This document shows positions 1-5,163 of a DNA stretch of 5,349 bases, piece by piece. The notes beneath the pieces were generated by a model. It saw only the letters and a list, made by a program, of their open reading frames with translations. It had not been told where the DNA came from and ran no database searches. This DNA comes from an uncultured Actinomyces sp. (lineage in GTDB: Bacteria; Actinomycetota; Actinomycetes; Actinomycetales; Actinomycetaceae), in NCBI GenBank assembly GCA_902773415.1, contig CACYEE010000157.1, positions 1-5,349 of the forward strand, written 5' to 3'. Numbering within the stretch: the stretch's first letter is position 1; every line of letters begins with the position of its first letter. The translations under genes and the position numbers were made by a program.

Positions 1-1
1 C

Positions 2-109
2 GAGCACTTCTCCGAGATCTTCGGCCACATGGTGTGGGGCTGGTCGATTGCGGCCACGGCCTACTTCATGATCGCCAAGCAGAAGGTTGCCGAGCTGGCA
101 AACTTCTGA
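2..109 (+). CDS. C-terminal end of an unidentified, possibly membrane, protein (partial)
   Basis: The frame is open from the window edge to a TGA at 107-109 and gives 35 residues ending in QKVAELANF. It contains one hydrophobic, tryptophan-containing stretch (roughly MVWGWSIAATAYFMIA), which could be the last membrane helix, followed by a short charged tail with lysines (AKQK) that would fit a cytoplasmic end. I do not recognise the family from this fragment. Reality as a gene end is supported by ordinary codon use and by the strong hairpin/T-tract terminator that starts about 18 bases after the stop. It runs toward the ABC ATPase gene (convergent). The membrane assignment is inference. Confidence 0.6.
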   Translation, partial: EHFSEIFGHMVWGWSIAATAYFMIAKQKVAELANF

Positions 110-126
110 TTCTCCAGCGCGTACGC

Positions 127-182
127 GACGGCACGCGGCGCAGTTCCGGTGTCGGGGCTGCGCCGTCTTGCGTCTTTTTTTT
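127..182 (+). terminator. Rho-independent terminator of the left-edge gene
   Basis: An 8-bp perfect GC-rich stem pairs CGGCGCAG (136-143) with CTGCGCCG (158-165) around a 14-base loop. An outer GACG (127-130) can pair with CGTC (171-174) across a small internal loop, which brings the stem directly against eight T residues at 175-182. The position, just after the stop at 109, fits termination of the + strand gene. Confidence 0.75.
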
Positions 183-213
183 GGGCGACGCAAGGCGGCA
201 CCGTAGCGAGAGC

Positions 214-225
214 GGGGTCAGACCC
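214..225 (+). repeat. REP-like palindrome, copy 1 (GTGACA tag absent)
   Basis: This is the core GGGGTCAGACCC, an imperfect palindrome around a central A. The GTGACA tag seen at other copies is not present; the bases before it are GCGAGAGC. It lies in the convergent gap after the terminator. Confidence 0.7.
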
Positions 226-248
226 TTTCGCGACGGCACGATGACAAC

Positions 249-269
249 GTGACAACGGGGTCAGACCCC
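249..269 (+). repeat. REP-like palindrome, copy 2 (full unit)
   Basis: A full unit on the + strand: GTGACA, AC, then GGGGTCAGACCCC. A partial extra copy of the tag (ATGACAAC, 241-248) sits immediately before it. The core can fold as a short hairpin, and a T-rich stretch (282-299) lies 12 bases further on, so weak back-up termination is conceivable. Confidence 0.75.
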
Positions 270-372
270 CGGACACGGACAGCCCGTTTCGTTTCGTTTG
301 GGGCGACGCAAGACGACGCGGCCTGCTTCCCGCTGCGGCACGTGGAACCCTGCGGCGGCGGCAGGGTCTGGC

Positions 373-392
373 AGGTCTGACCCCTCTGTCAT
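373..392 (-). repeat. REP-like palindrome, copy 3
   Basis: Read on the - strand this is ATGACAGA followed by GGGGTCAGACCT, a slightly degenerate unit just past the stop codon of the ATPase TOBE frame. Next to it, a 7-bp stem ACCCTGC/GCAGGGT (347-353 with 361-367) could form another hairpin. Neither is followed by a T-run on the - strand, so I do not call a terminator here. Confidence 0.65.
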
Positions 393-396
393 GCCG

Positions 397-765
397 TCAT
401 GCCAGAGGGTCTGACCCTGCTGTCGCATCGCCTTGCAACGCAATGGCGCGCCCGCTCTCCGCGTCGAAAAACCGCAGCGCCCCGAGACGAATCGCAAAAC
501 GCACCGCGTCGCCACGTCGCGCCGCCACCGCAGGGCCGAGACTCGCAAGCTGCGTGCGCCCGACGTCGCCATGCACGAGCGTCGAAGCTCCAAGCGGCTC
601 GACGACGCTCACCGTCGCCTTCACAACCGCTTCGCCCGCGCCGCACTGTTCGTCGGATGCGACCGCACGCACATTCTCCGGGCGCACGCCGATCCGCACC
701 AGGCTCCCGGCAAGCCCGGCCCGCACCAGCCTTTCAGACTGCGCCGCGCCAAGCGGAATCCGAAC
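397..765 (-). pseudogene. Detached TOBE-domain 3' part of the ABC ATPase gene (frameshifted)
   Basis: This frame continues the ATPase gene after a one-base frame break at the G6 run (765-770). From 765 it encodes 122 residues beginning VRIPLGAAQSERLVRAG. The motif IGVRPENV is the hallmark of the C-terminal TOBE region of MalK/UgpC/MsmK proteins, and VVKATVSVVEPLGASTLVHG and RFAIRLGALRFFDAESG also fit this fold. Joining it to residues 1-261 of the upstream frame gives 383 residues, a normal length for the family. In MalK this region binds regulators and stabilises the ATPase dimer. The last residues, AGSDPLA, and the stop at 397-399 come from a REP-like repeat. It could be a true mutation, a phase-variable state, or a sequencing error. 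Confidence 0.8.
406..424 (-). repeat. REP-like palindrome, copy 4 (inside the ATPase 3' end)
   Basis: On the - strand it reads GACAGCAGGGTCAGACCCT. It overlaps the last codons of the TOBE frame and is read there as TAGSDPL. It is the only copy seen inside a plausible protein-coding frame with the full tag. Confidence 0.7.
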
Positions 766-1547
766 CCCCCGCATTGCGCCTCGAGCATCCCCCCGGCACC
801 CGCGTGAAGGCGGCATCCAAACATGTTCATCGGGGGCGAGCCGACGAAACCGGCAACGAACGTGTTCGCTGGCGCATCGTAGACGTCCTGCGGCGTTCCG
901 GCCTGCTGGATTTCCCCGGCCTTCATGACGACGATTCGGGTGCCGAGAGTCATCGCCTCGGTCTGGTCGTGGGTAACGTAGATGAACGTGGCCCCCAGCT
1001 CGGCGTGGAGGCGGGCAATCACGGTACGCATCTGGACGCGCAGCTGCGCATCCAGGTTCGACAGCGGCTCGTCCATGAGGAAGACCCTCGGCTGGCGTAC
1101 GATGGCGCGCCCCATCGCGACGCGCTGACGCTGGCCTCCCGAAAGCTCCGCGGGCCTGCGGCCGAGGAGCCCGTCAAGGTCGAGGAGGCGGGAGGCGCGG
1201 TGGACGGCAGCGTCGATGTCCGCTTTCGGAAGTCCGACGTTGCGCAGCGCGAAGGCCATGTTGCCGTAGACGGTCATGTGGGGATAGAGCGCATAGTTCT
1301 GGAAGACCATTGCGATGTCGCGTTTGGCGGGGGCGACGTCGTTCATGCGCACGCCGTCGATTCGCAGCTCGCCTCCGGTGACGGGCTCGAGGCCGGCTAT
1401 CATGCGCAGGAGGGTTGATTTTCCGCAGCCTGACGGCCCTGCAAGAATAAGGAATTCGCCGTCGTCGACATCGAGGGTGAAATCGCGTACGGCAACGACG
1501 CCGGAGGGATATTCCTTGCACACATGCTCGACCTCGACTCTGGCCAT
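621..1547 (-). CDS. Sugar-type ABC transporter ATP-binding protein (UgpC/MsmK/MalK family), truncated by frameshift
   Basis: The protein hydrolyses ATP at the cytoplasmic face of an ABC importer, most likely for sugars. From the ATG at 1547 it carries Walker A GPSGCGKST (37-45), Q-loop Q83 in VFQNYALYPHMTV, signature LSGGQ (135-139), Walker B FLMDE (156-160), D-loop SNLD (163-166) and H-loop H193 in THDQTEAM. The segments GTPQDVYDAPANTFVAGFVG and SPPMNMF are typical of the CUT1 sugar subfamily. As sequenced the frame ends at 621 after 308 residues. Residues 262-308 are out of frame, and the proper TOBE domain lies in 397-765. The ATPase domain itself is intact. I chose this start because the family begins here (MARVEVEHV). 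The frame stays open to 1802 only through repeat sequence. No permease gene is adjacent, which fits a shared ATPase such as MsmK, but the substrate is unknown. Confidence 0.88.
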   Translation of the reverse strand: MARVEVEHVCKEYPSGVVAVRDFTLDVDDGEFLILAGPSGCGKSTLLRMIAGLEPVTGGELRIDGVRMNDVAPAKRDIAMVFQNYALYPHMTVYGNMAFALRNVGLPKADIDAAVHRASRLLDLDGLLGRRPAELSGGQRQRVAMGRAIVRQPRVFLMDEPLSNLDAQLRVQMRTVIARLHAELGATFIYVTHDQTEAMTLGTRIVVMKAGEIQQAGTPQDVYDAPANTFVAGFVGSPPMNMFGCRLHAGAGGMLEAQCGGFGFRLARRSLKGWCGPGLPGAWCGSACARRMCVRSHPTNSAARAKRL

Positions 1548-1553
1548 GACCCC

Positions 1554-1559
1554 ATCATA
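1554..1559 (-). promoter_or_regulatory. Possible -10 element of a leaderless ATPase transcript
   Basis: On the - strand TATGAT occupies exactly -12 to -7 if transcription starts at the A of the ATPase ATG (1547). No Shine-Dalgarno sequence is correctly spaced: GGGG lies only two bases before the ATG, and GGGAG is about 20 bases away. Leaderless mRNAs of this design are common in actinobacteria. No convincing -35 is visible, so the call is tentative. Confidence 0.4.
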
Positions 1560-1588
1560 GTCTCGTTTCTCCCGACGCACGGATGCAG

Positions 1589-1609
1589 ATGACAGCGGGG
1601 TCGGACCCC
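1589..1609 (+). repeat. REP-like palindrome, copy 5
   Basis: Full unit on the + strand: ATGACAGC followed by GGGGTCGGACCCC, with G in place of A at the palindrome centre. It lies 42 bases upstream of the ATPase start. Confidence 0.75.
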
Positions 1610-1679
1610 GGCTGCCACCTGGCGTCCGCGGCAGGCGTCGCCGATGCCAGGCGACCGGCCGCCGCGACCACGAGGGACG

Positions 1680-1702
1680 CAGGGGTCTGGCCCCGCTGTC
1701 AC
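1680..1702 (-). repeat. REP-like palindrome, copy 6
   Basis: On the - strand: GTGACAGC then GGGGCCAGACCCCT. The unit with one flanking base (23 bp) is identical to the copy at 1780-1802, exactly 100 bases away and in the same orientation. Confidence 0.8.
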
Positions 1703-1730
1703 CGCGTCGCCCTCCCGCCCGCCAGCGCCC

Positions 1731-1745
1731 GTCCGTCCGTCCGTC
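1731..1745 (+). repeat. Short tandem repeat, (GTCC)3 plus GTC
   Basis: Three full GTCC units and a partial fourth lie between REP-like copies 6 and 7. It is too short to be more than a local slippage product. Confidence 0.5.
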
Positions 1746-1748
1746 GCG

Positions 1749-1769
1749 AGGGTCTGACCCCCGTGTCAC
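1749..1769 (-). repeat. REP-like palindrome, copy 7
   Basis: On the - strand: GTGACACG then GGGGTCAGACCCT, with one mismatch at the palindrome edge. It lies between the two identical copies 6 and 8, in the same orientation. Confidence 0.75.
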
Positions 1770-1779
1770 ACGCGCGTCA

Positions 1780-1802
1780 CAGGGGTCTGGCCCCGCTGTC
1801 AC
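1780..1802 (-). repeat. REP-like palindrome, copy 8
   Basis: Identical over 23 bp to the copy at 1680-1702. It marks the edge of the repeat cluster; the sequence from 1803 toward pta loses the repeat pattern and carries the probable promoter. Confidence 0.8.
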
Positions 1803-1838
1803 ATCCGCGCGCCGCAGCCTCCTCCGGGGGCGAAACGA

Positions 1839-1874
1839 ACCGGCTTTTCAGCCACAAAGACGAGCCGGTATGAA
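1839..1874 (+). promoter_or_regulatory. Candidate pta promoter with an operator-like inverted repeat
   Basis: A weak sigma70-type pair can be drawn: TTTTCA (1845-1850), 18 bases, TATGAA (1869-1874), giving a start near 1881. A 7-bp inverted repeat, ACCGGCT (1839-1845) and AGCCGGT (1863-1869), has arms touching both hexamers, as expected for a regulator that would block or position RNA polymerase. No regulator can be named, and the promoter match is modest. Confidence 0.35.
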
Positions 1875-1891
1875 ACAATCGAAAGGTGCTT

Positions 1892-1918
1892 TCCTGCGCG
1901 GCATCTGCGCAGGATTTT
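1892..1918 (+). promoter_or_regulatory. GC-rich hairpin plus TTTT in the pta leader (attenuator-like)
   Basis: A perfect 8-bp stem, TCCTGCGC (1892-1899) with GCGCAGGA (1907-1914), closes a 7-base loop and is followed at once by TTTT (1915-1918). It lies just upstream of the pta ribosome binding site. It could be a leader terminator, a mRNA-stabilising 5' hairpin, or a protein-binding palindrome. The T-run is short for an efficient terminator. Confidence 0.4.
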
Positions 1919-1924
1919 CCACGT

Positions 1925-1931
1925 GAAAGGA
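1925..1931 (+). promoter_or_regulatory. Ribosome binding site of pta
   Basis: GAAAGGA lies nine bases before the ATG at 1941. It decides the start: the in-frame GTG at 1923 overlaps this site and would have no site of its own. Confidence 0.7.
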
Positions 1932-1940
1932 CAACGATCC

Positions 1941-3653
1941 ATGACCCACACCGTCTACTTCACCGCGGCCGAAGGAGCCTCGGGCACCCAAGCCGCCGCC
2001 TCGGCCGCGCTCGCCGCCCTCCAGCAGTCCTTCGCCAAGGTGGGCGTCTTCCGCGCCTTCTCCGACGGCCCCATCGAATCCGACACCGCCTTCGGCCAGC
2101 TCCTCGCCCAGGCCGGCACGAGCGCCGACCTCGCCTCCGCCTATGGCGGAACCCGTGCCGACTACGTGCGCTCGGAGACGTCCGCGATGGCAAAGATGCT
2201 CACGCGGTACCGCGACTACTCCATCGGGTTCGACGCAGTGCTCGTCCTCGGCCTTCTCGACGGAGACATCGTCTCCCCCGGCCAGCTCTCGCTCAACGGC
2301 CGCGCCGCCGCGAACCTCTCCGCACCGATCATCCTCGCAGTCTCCGGAAAGAACCGCAGCGCCGAGGAAGTCATGACGGTGGCCCACATGGCTTCCCACG
2401 AGCTCTGCCGCGAACATGCCCTCGTACGCGCCACCATCATGACAAACGCGGCGCCGTCGCTCGCCGAATCCCTTCCCGCCGACCGCACGCATTCCTCCAT
2501 CATCCTTCTCGGCGAGGACGGTCCGAACGCCGAAGCCTCCGAAATCCTGCGCGCCGCCGCAGAAAACGGCTCCGGCGTCGTCACCCCCATCGCCTTCACG
2601 CAGGATCTCATGTCGAAGGCATCCTCTCGCCGCAAGCGCATCGTGCTTCCCGAAGCAGACGACGACCGGGTGCTCAAGGCCGCGGCCCGCGTACTCGAAC
2701 TGTCCGTCGCCGACGTGATCCTCCTCGGCGAACGCGAGCAAATCACCGCACGCGGGCGCGAGATCGGCGCCGACGTATCCGGCGCGACCTTCGTTTCCCT
2801 CGACGACGAAGAGAAGCTCGAAGCGTATGCCGCCGAATTCGCGCGCCTTCGCGAAAAGAAAGGCGTGAGCCTTGGCCAGGCCCGAGAGCAGGTCAAGGAC
2901 GAATCGTATTTCGCGGTCATGATGCTGCACATGGGCGACGCCGACGGCATGGTTTCCGGCGCGGTTCATACGACGGCCGATACGCTGCGCCCCGCCTTCC
3001 AGATCATCAGGACGAAACCGGGAACCTCCATCGTCTCTTCCTGTTTCCTGCTGCTCCTCGAGGACCGCATCTGGGTGGCCGGCGACTGCGCGGTCAACCC
3101 GAACCCGACCCCGGAGCAGCTCGCCGACATCCTGTCGGCGACGGCGGACACCGCCACCCAGTTCGGCGTCGACCCGAAGGTCGCCCTGCTCTCCTACTCG
3201 ACGGGAACCTCCGGCAAGGGGCCGGACGTCGAGGCCGTCGTCGAAGCGACAAGACTCGCGAAGGAAAAGCGTCCCGACGTTGCCATCGAAGGCCCGATCC
3301 AGTTCGACGCGGCCGTCGACGGGGCCGTCGCCGCAACAAAGGCCCCCGATTCCCCGGTGGCAGGCAAGGCGAACACCTTCGTCTTCCCGTCGCTTGAGGC
3401 GGGAAACATCGGATACAAGCTCGTCCAGCGCGCCGCAGGCGCCGTCGCCGTCGGCCCGATCCTCCAAGGCATCAACAAGCCCGTCAACGACCTCTCCCGT
3501 GGTGCGACCGTCGAAGACATCGTCAACACGATCGCCATCACCGCCGTCCAGGCCCAGAACGCCCGAGCCGCGCAGGCGGCAACGGGGCCCGCGCAGGGCC
3601 CGCGCGACGAAGGGGTCGGCCCTCGCGTCCGCGTTGCCCCGCGCGATGGGTGA
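1941..3653 (+). CDS. pta: Phosphate acetyltransferase (phosphotransacetylase)
   Basis: Pta interconverts acetyl-CoA plus phosphate with acetyl phosphate plus CoA in the cytoplasm, supplying acetyl phosphate to AckA. The 570-residue protein has an N-terminal BioD/P-loop-like part (about 1-170). Its glycine loop EGASGTQAA lacks the lysine and hydroxyl residue of a working Walker A. The catalytic PTA domain runs from about 217 (FTQDLMSKASSRRKRIVLPE) to 540. It shows GDADGMVSGAVHTTADTLRP, GDCAVNPNPTPEQLADIL, LLSYSTGTSGKGPDVEAV, EGPIQFDAAVD and FPSLEAGNIGYKLVQRAAG, all characteristic of Pta. No DRTGG domain is recognisable, so it is shorter than the ~714-residue E. coli form and close to compact actinobacterial forms. 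About 25 residues after VQAQNA are low-complexity, and the TGA belongs to a REP-like repeat. It is followed 81 bases later by ackA, probably in one operon. Confidence 0.97.
   Translation: MTHTVYFTAAEGASGTQAAASAALAALQQSFAKVGVFRAFSDGPIESDTAFGQLLAQAGTSADLASAYGGTRADYVRSETSAMAKMLTRYRDYSIGFDAVLVLGLLDGDIVSPGQLSLNGRAAANLSAPIILAVSGKNRSAEEVMTVAHMASHELCREHALVRATIMTNAAPSLAESLPADRTHSSIILLGEDGPNAEASEILRAAAENGSGVVTPIAFTQDLMSKASSRRKRIVLPEADDDRVLKAAARVLELSVADVILLGEREQITARGREIGADVSGATFVSLDDEEKLEAYAAEFARLREKKGVSLGQAREQVKDESYFAVMMLHMGDADGMVSGAVHTTADTLRPAFQIIRTKPGTSIVSSCFLLLLEDRIWVAGDCAVNPNPTPEQLADILSATADTATQFGVDPKVALLSYSTGTSGKGPDVEAVVEATRLAKEKRPDVAIEGPIQFDAAVDGAVAATKAPDSPVAGKANTFVFPSLEAGNIGYKLVQRAAGAVAVGPILQGINKPVNDLSRGATVEDIVNTIAITAVQAQNARAAQAATGPAQGPRDEGVGPRVRVAPRDG
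3611..3623 (+). repeat. Degenerate REP-like core in the pta 3' end
   Basis: AGGGGTCGGCCCT resembles the GGGGTC.GACCCC core with changes and without the GTGACA tag. It is read in the pta tail as EGVGP. It may be a decayed copy or chance in a GC-rich stretch. Confidence 0.4.
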
Positions 3654-3670
3654 CAAGAGGGTCAGACCCC
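3650..3670 (+). repeat. REP-like palindrome, copy 9 (provides the pta stop codon)
   Basis: Full unit on the + strand: GTGACAAG then AGGGTCAGACCCC. The TGA of its GTGACA tag (3651-3653) is the stop codon of pta. The rest lies in the pta-ackA gap, where a hairpin could affect how the two parts of a joint transcript are degraded. Confidence 0.75.
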
Positions 3671-3723
3671 TTCGTCGCGCTCCGTGCCGCGTCGACGCAC
3701 CCGAATCGCTTCCTCCACAACCG

Positions 3724-3730
3724 AAAGGAA
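3724..3730 (+). promoter_or_regulatory. Ribosome binding site of ackA
   Basis: AAAGGAA has its AGGA core five bases before the ATG at 3735. It rules out the upstream in-frame ATG at 3684, which would add a family-foreign extension. Confidence 0.75.
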
Positions 3731-3734
3731 CCCC

Positions 3735-4913
3735 ATGACCGTTCTCGTCATCAACTCCGGTTCGTCCTCCATCAAATACCAGCTCGTCGATCCCGAATCG
3801 GGCGAATCGATTGCCGCGGGCCTCGTCGAGCGAATCGGCGAGGAGATGGGCCGCGTCGAGCATGAATATGCCGGCGAGGAGACCGCCATCGACATGCCGG
3901 TGCCCGACCACGGCGCCGGCCTGCGCGAGGTGCTGCGCCTGTTCGAGGAGAAGGGCCCTTCGCTCACGGACGGCTCGATCGCGGCCGTCGGCCATCGCAT
4001 CGTCCAGGGCGGCAAGTACTTCGACGGCCCGGCGCTTGTCGACGACGAGGTCCAGGGCCGCATCGAGGAGCTCATCCCCCTCGGCCCTCTGCACAACCCG
4101 GCACATCTTGCCGGCATCAAGGTCGCCCGCGAGCTGCTGCCGGACATTCCGCACGTCGCGGTCTTCGACACGGCCTTTTTCCAGGGTCTTCCGGCCGAGG
4201 CGCACACCTACGCCATCGATCGCGACATTGCCGAGAAGCATTCGATTCGCCGCTACGGGGCGCACGGAACCTCGCACCGCTTCGTCTCCGGCGAGGTGTC
4301 GAAGCTGCTGGGGCGCGACGACCTCAAGCAAATCGTGCTGCATATCGGCAACGGCGCGTCGGCGTCGGCCGTCGTGGCAGGAAAGGCCGTGGAGACTTCG
4401 ATGGGCCTGACCCCGCTCGAGGGCCTGGTCATGGGCACGCGCACCGGCGATATCGACCCGGCCGTCGTGTTCCATCTGGGCCGCGAGGCCGGGATGAGCA
4501 TCGACGAGCTCGACGACCTGTTCAACCGCAGGTCCGGCATGAAGGGCCTGGCGGGCGACAACGACATGCGCATCGTCGAGGCGAAGATGGATGCGGGCGA
4601 CGAGAACGCGAAGCTCGCATTCGACGTGTATGTCCACCGCCTTGTCAAGTACATTGGCGCATATGCTGCCGTCATGGGAGGCCTCGACGCGATCACGTTC
4701 ACCGCAGGCATCGGCGAAAACTCGAATACCGTGCGTCGCCTGGTGTGCGAGCGTCTGGCGCCTTTCGGGGTCAGGCTCGACGGCGCGAAGAACGATGTGC
4801 GTTCAAAGGGGCAGCGCGTCATTTCGACGCCGGATTCGACGATTGCGGTTCTTGTGGTTCCGACGAACGAGGAGCTTGCGATCGCGCGCCAGTCGATGGA
4901 GGTTGTCGGCTAG
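3735..4913 (+). CDS. ackA: Acetate kinase
   Basis: AckA transfers phosphate between acetyl phosphate and ADP, making ATP and acetate in the cytoplasm; the reverse reaction activates acetate. The 392-residue protein spans the whole family length (~400). It has the N-terminal signature VINSGSSSIKYQL with N7 and the second signature GHRIVQGG with R88. Other expected residues are H120 (LGPLHN), D145 (VFDTAFF), H177/H181 (YGAHGTSHRF), R236 (GTRTGDIDP) and E379 (PTNEELAIA). These correspond to the catalytic or binding N7, R91, H123, D148, H180/H184, R241 and E384 of the Methanosarcina enzyme by motif matching. The phosphate-binding HIGNGASAS and the segments ETSMGLTPLEGLVMG and FTAGIGEN are intact. 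Q91 replaces the histidine of the common VHGG, as I recall in bifidobacterial AckA. It follows pta in the usual order. Confidence 0.98.
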   Translation: MTVLVINSGSSSIKYQLVDPESGESIAAGLVERIGEEMGRVEHEYAGEETAIDMPVPDHGAGLREVLRLFEEKGPSLTDGSIAAVGHRIVQGGKYFDGPALVDDEVQGRIEELIPLGPLHNPAHLAGIKVARELLPDIPHVAVFDTAFFQGLPAEAHTYAIDRDIAEKHSIRRYGAHGTSHRFVSGEVSKLLGRDDLKQIVLHIGNGASASAVVAGKAVETSMGLTPLEGLVMGTRTGDIDPAVVFHLGREAGMSIDELDDLFNRRSGMKGLAGDNDMRIVEAKMDAGDENAKLAFDVYVHRLVKYIGAYAAVMGGLDAITFTAGIGENSNTVRRLVCERLAPFGVRLDGAKNDVRSKGQRVISTPDSTIAVLVVPTNEELAIARQSMEVVG

Positions 4914-4932
4914 GGGTTTTCCTGCGAGGGGT

Positions 4933-4974
4933 GGCTGTGCGCAGCGTGCGCGATGCCGTCCTTTCGTTTGTTTG
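4933..4974 (+). terminator. Possible terminator after ackA
   Basis: A small stem GCGCA/TGCGC (4939-4943 with 4947-4951) can be extended by GGC (4933-4935) with GCC (4955-4957) across mismatches. It is followed by the T-rich run CCTTTCGTTTGTTTG (4960-4974). The stem is imperfect and the T-run is interrupted, so this is only a candidate, but it is the best one after the ackA stop. Confidence 0.4.
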
Positions 4975-5163
4975 TGCAGGCGATTTTGCCGTGCGCCCCT
5001 GGCGCGGGATCCTGCGGTATGCGTTTCCGGGTCTGTCTCCATATGGGCGCGGCCACTGTGGGGTGTCGCTGTGGCGACTGTGTTCGGTCGTTGCGCTCTC
5101 TCGCAGCTTCTTCGCTTCAGTTTCGCGCGATCTTGCTCGCGCGGTGCTTTCGCGTGTCGGAAA

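Larger units (their letters stand above)
183..312 (+). repeat. 12-bp direct repeat GGGCGACGCAAG (183-194 and 301-312)
   Basis: Two exact copies of GGGCGACGCAAG occur at 183-194 and 301-312. Each directly follows a T-rich run (T8 at 175-182; TTTCGTTTCGTTTG at 287-300). The 118-base spacing and shared T-rich flank suggest a local duplication of the terminator's downstream edge, with the REP-like copies 1 and 2 between them. Confidence 0.5.
1548..1940. other. Divergent intergenic region between the ATPase gene and pta
   Basis: The 393 bases hold control sequences for both divergent genes and four copies of the REP-like repeat (1589-1609, 1680-1702, 1749-1769, 1780-1802). A short tandem repeat of GTCC lies at 1731-1745. 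Frames that stay open here translate the repeats as GSDP/GPDP-type strings and show no protein family, so I see no gene. Confidence 0.7.

Noticed and set aside
300..396. A terminator for the ATPase gene on the - strand
   Set aside because: Hairpins exist (347-367, 373-392) but none is followed by a T-run on the - strand; the T-rich stretches are on the + strand.
399..1418. A 339-codon + strand frame over the ATPase gene
   Set aside because: It is antisense to clear ABC ATPase motifs and has no family features of its own.
1548..1802. An 85-residue N-terminal extension of the ATPase (start at 1802)
   Set aside because: It translates three or four copies of the palindromic repeat (GPDP/GSDP strings), and the family begins at MARVEVEHV at 1547.
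1589..1802. A CRISPR array made of the repeated palindromes
   Set aside because: Spacing is irregular, orientation is mixed, copies differ and recur far away singly, and no cas gene is present.
1923..1940. GTG start for pta six codons upstream
   Set aside because: The GTG overlaps the GAAAGGA site that is well placed for the ATG at 1941.
1886..3397. A 503-codon + strand frame overlapping pta
   Set aside because: Its translation is almost entirely R, H, P and G, typical of a wrong frame; the pta frame carries all conserved motifs.
3684..3734. An upstream ATG for ackA adding 17 residues
   Set aside because: The extension is absent from the family and includes the ribosome binding site as coding sequence; the ATG at 3735 gives N7 in the correct place.
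1848..4637. A 929-codon open frame on the - strand antisense to pta and ackA
   Set aside because: It overlaps two undoubted genes, has no recognisable domain, and is the usual by-product of high GC with strong third-position C/G bias.
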